A stretch of 64,000 nt of DNA from a virus: positions 1-64,000 of IMG/VR virus record IMGVR_UViG_3300035660_000005. One strand, given 5' to 3'. A model generated the notes under the pieces. That model saw only the letters and a program-made list of their open reading frames with translations, had not been told where the DNA came from and ran no database searches. Each line of letters starts with the position of its first letter. The stretch's first letter is position 1. Shown here one piece after another: positions 63,379-64,000 of the stretch. A program made the translations under genes and the position numbers.

Positions 63379-64000
63379 TCATGCCAAGCGGTGCTGAACG
63401 CGCCGACCACGGCCTGTCTTGACCACCTCGCCGGCGTCGCGCAGAACGTGAAGGGCACGATGGAGGCCGCCTGCCACGCTCACGTAGGCGCTCAACTCGC
63501 GGGCTGTCTTTGGGCCGGTTGAGAGAGCGACCAAGATGCGCTTTCCTTGAGTCATGTCCGAGGTGATGGACACCGTATGGTCAGTGGGGACACTACCGTG
63601 ACGCTCGGGTCGCCAGGGCTTGAGTTCCGCATCGTACTCGGCGTAGCCGGATTCCGTCTCCCACACGCGGACCTTCTCCACGTAGGCCGGCATGTTCCCG
63701 GTCACCTCGAGTTCAGCCACCAGGAATCGGTAGATGTGGTAGGCGAGCTGCTCCGCGGTGGTGACCTCCACGCCCAACGTTGGAGCTGACTGGTTCAGGA
63801 ACGTATGATCGAGCAGTCCATGCAGCCTCTTCAGTGCAGCACCGACAGCGGTGAAATCGACGAGCATGCCCTCCTTGGCGTGACCGTGACCACAGGGCAC
63901 GAGACTGCGACCTACGATGAACACCTCCACTGTGTACTTGTGCCCATGGAGGTTGTGACACCTGCCGTCGTGGTTGGGCAGTCTGTGCGCACACTCGAGC
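63379..64000 (-). CDS. queD: QueD (6-carboxytetrahydropterin synthase) with C-terminal winged-helix domain, 5' end outside
   Basis: The frame runs off the right edge. It reads ECAHRLPNHDGRCHNLHGHK, then YTVEVFIVGR, with the zinc histidines of LHGH, the upstream His and a catalytic-type Cys (GRCHN). Downstream come DFTAVGAALKRLHGLLDHTF and VRVWETESGYAEYD with the late Glu. The final 70 residues are a winged helix (GKRILVALSTGPKTARELSA, HRALHVLRDAGEVVKTGR), not part of normal QueD. QueD makes the precursor of preQ0. The gene overlaps nothing and lies seven bases before the DUF5664-like gene. Confidence 0.85.
   Translation of the reverse strand, partial: LECAHRLPNHDGRCHNLHGHKYTVEVFIVGRSLVPCGHGHAKEGMLVDFTAVGAALKRLHGLLDHTFLNQSAPTLGVEVTTAEQLAYHIYRFLVAELEVTGNMPAYVEKVRVWETESGYAEYDAELKPWRPERHGSVPTDHTVSITSDMTQGKRILVALSTGPKTARELSAYVSVAGGLHRALHVLRDAGEVVKTGRGRRVQHRLA

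Noticed and set aside
1-64000. CRISPR array
   Set aside because: I looked for spaced direct repeats of 25-40 bases and saw none. The repeats found are promoter or protein repeats.
1-64000. Integrase, excisionase or attachment site
   Set aside because: No tyrosine or serine recombinase motifs were found in the ORFs, so there is no sign of a lysogeny module in this window.
1-64000. Insertion sequence
   Set aside because: No transposase motif and no terminal inverted repeats with target duplication were seen. The homing nucleases are the only mobile-type genes.

Overview
The window is a continuous stretch of a GC-rich, tailed (siphovirus-type) double-stranded DNA phage genome. It holds a full replication module, two morphogenesis blocks, a lysis module, many tiny accessory ORFs, dense ATGA/GTGA start-stop overlaps, one tRNA and no host housekeeping genes. 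Long-tail hallmarks are a 1103-residue tape measure protein, a frameshifted tail-chaperone pair, a major tail protein, a Dit-like protein and a Gp37-like tail protein. The host cannot be named from sequence alone. High GC, frequent GTG starts and an apparently leaderless terminase message would suit an actinobacterial or similar GC-rich host, but this is inference.

Layout. 1-15.4 kb (leftward): replication and recombination: DNA methyltransferase, RecA-like recombinase, gp32-like single-strand binding protein, UvsY-like mediator, a DpdA/TGT-like transglycosylase, primase, DnaB-type helicase, an initiator-like protein with an internal inverted repeat, HNH nuclease, UvsW-like helicase, a UDG-exonuclease-polymerase A fusion, a sigma-like factor and small ORFs. 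15.4-15.7 kb: divergent control region. 15.7-19.9 kb (rightward): LAGLIDADG nuclease, RNase HII, a PTPS/QueD-like protein, a hypoxanthine phosphoribosyltransferase-like protein, a nucleoside deoxyribosyltransferase-like protein, two small membrane proteins and a TIM-barrel lysin. 19.9-37.2 kb (leftward): tail, connector, capsid and scaffold genes. 37.3-41.4 kb (leftward): small accessory ORFs and a tRNA-Pro. 41.4-41.8 kb: a second divergent control region. 41.8-45.8 kb (rightward): microproteins, many with Cys/His clusters, and a SAM methyltransferase. 45.8-60.0 kb (leftward): terminase, portal, fibre-like proteins, a MuF-like protein and a 1425-residue fusion. 60.1-64 kb (leftward): MmcB-like nuclease, ClpP-like protease, a DUF5664-like nucleotide hydrolase and a QueD protein that runs off the right edge.

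Three things stand out. First, the 1425-residue protein at 45796-50073 appears to join a nucleotidyltransferase, an ATP-dependent ligase core, a LigD-type phosphoesterase, a degraded metallo-beta-lactamase fold and an XkdF-type protease inside the packaging operon. Second, the DpdA-like transglycosylase plus QueD, with purine-handling enzymes around them, suggests 7-deazaguanine modification of the phage DNA. Third, expression seems to be organised by a repeated sigma70-type promoter cassette (four copies) and a roughly 110-bp composite element found in both divergent control regions. Small ORFs absent from ordinary long-ORF calls were read by hand and are included with lower confidence.
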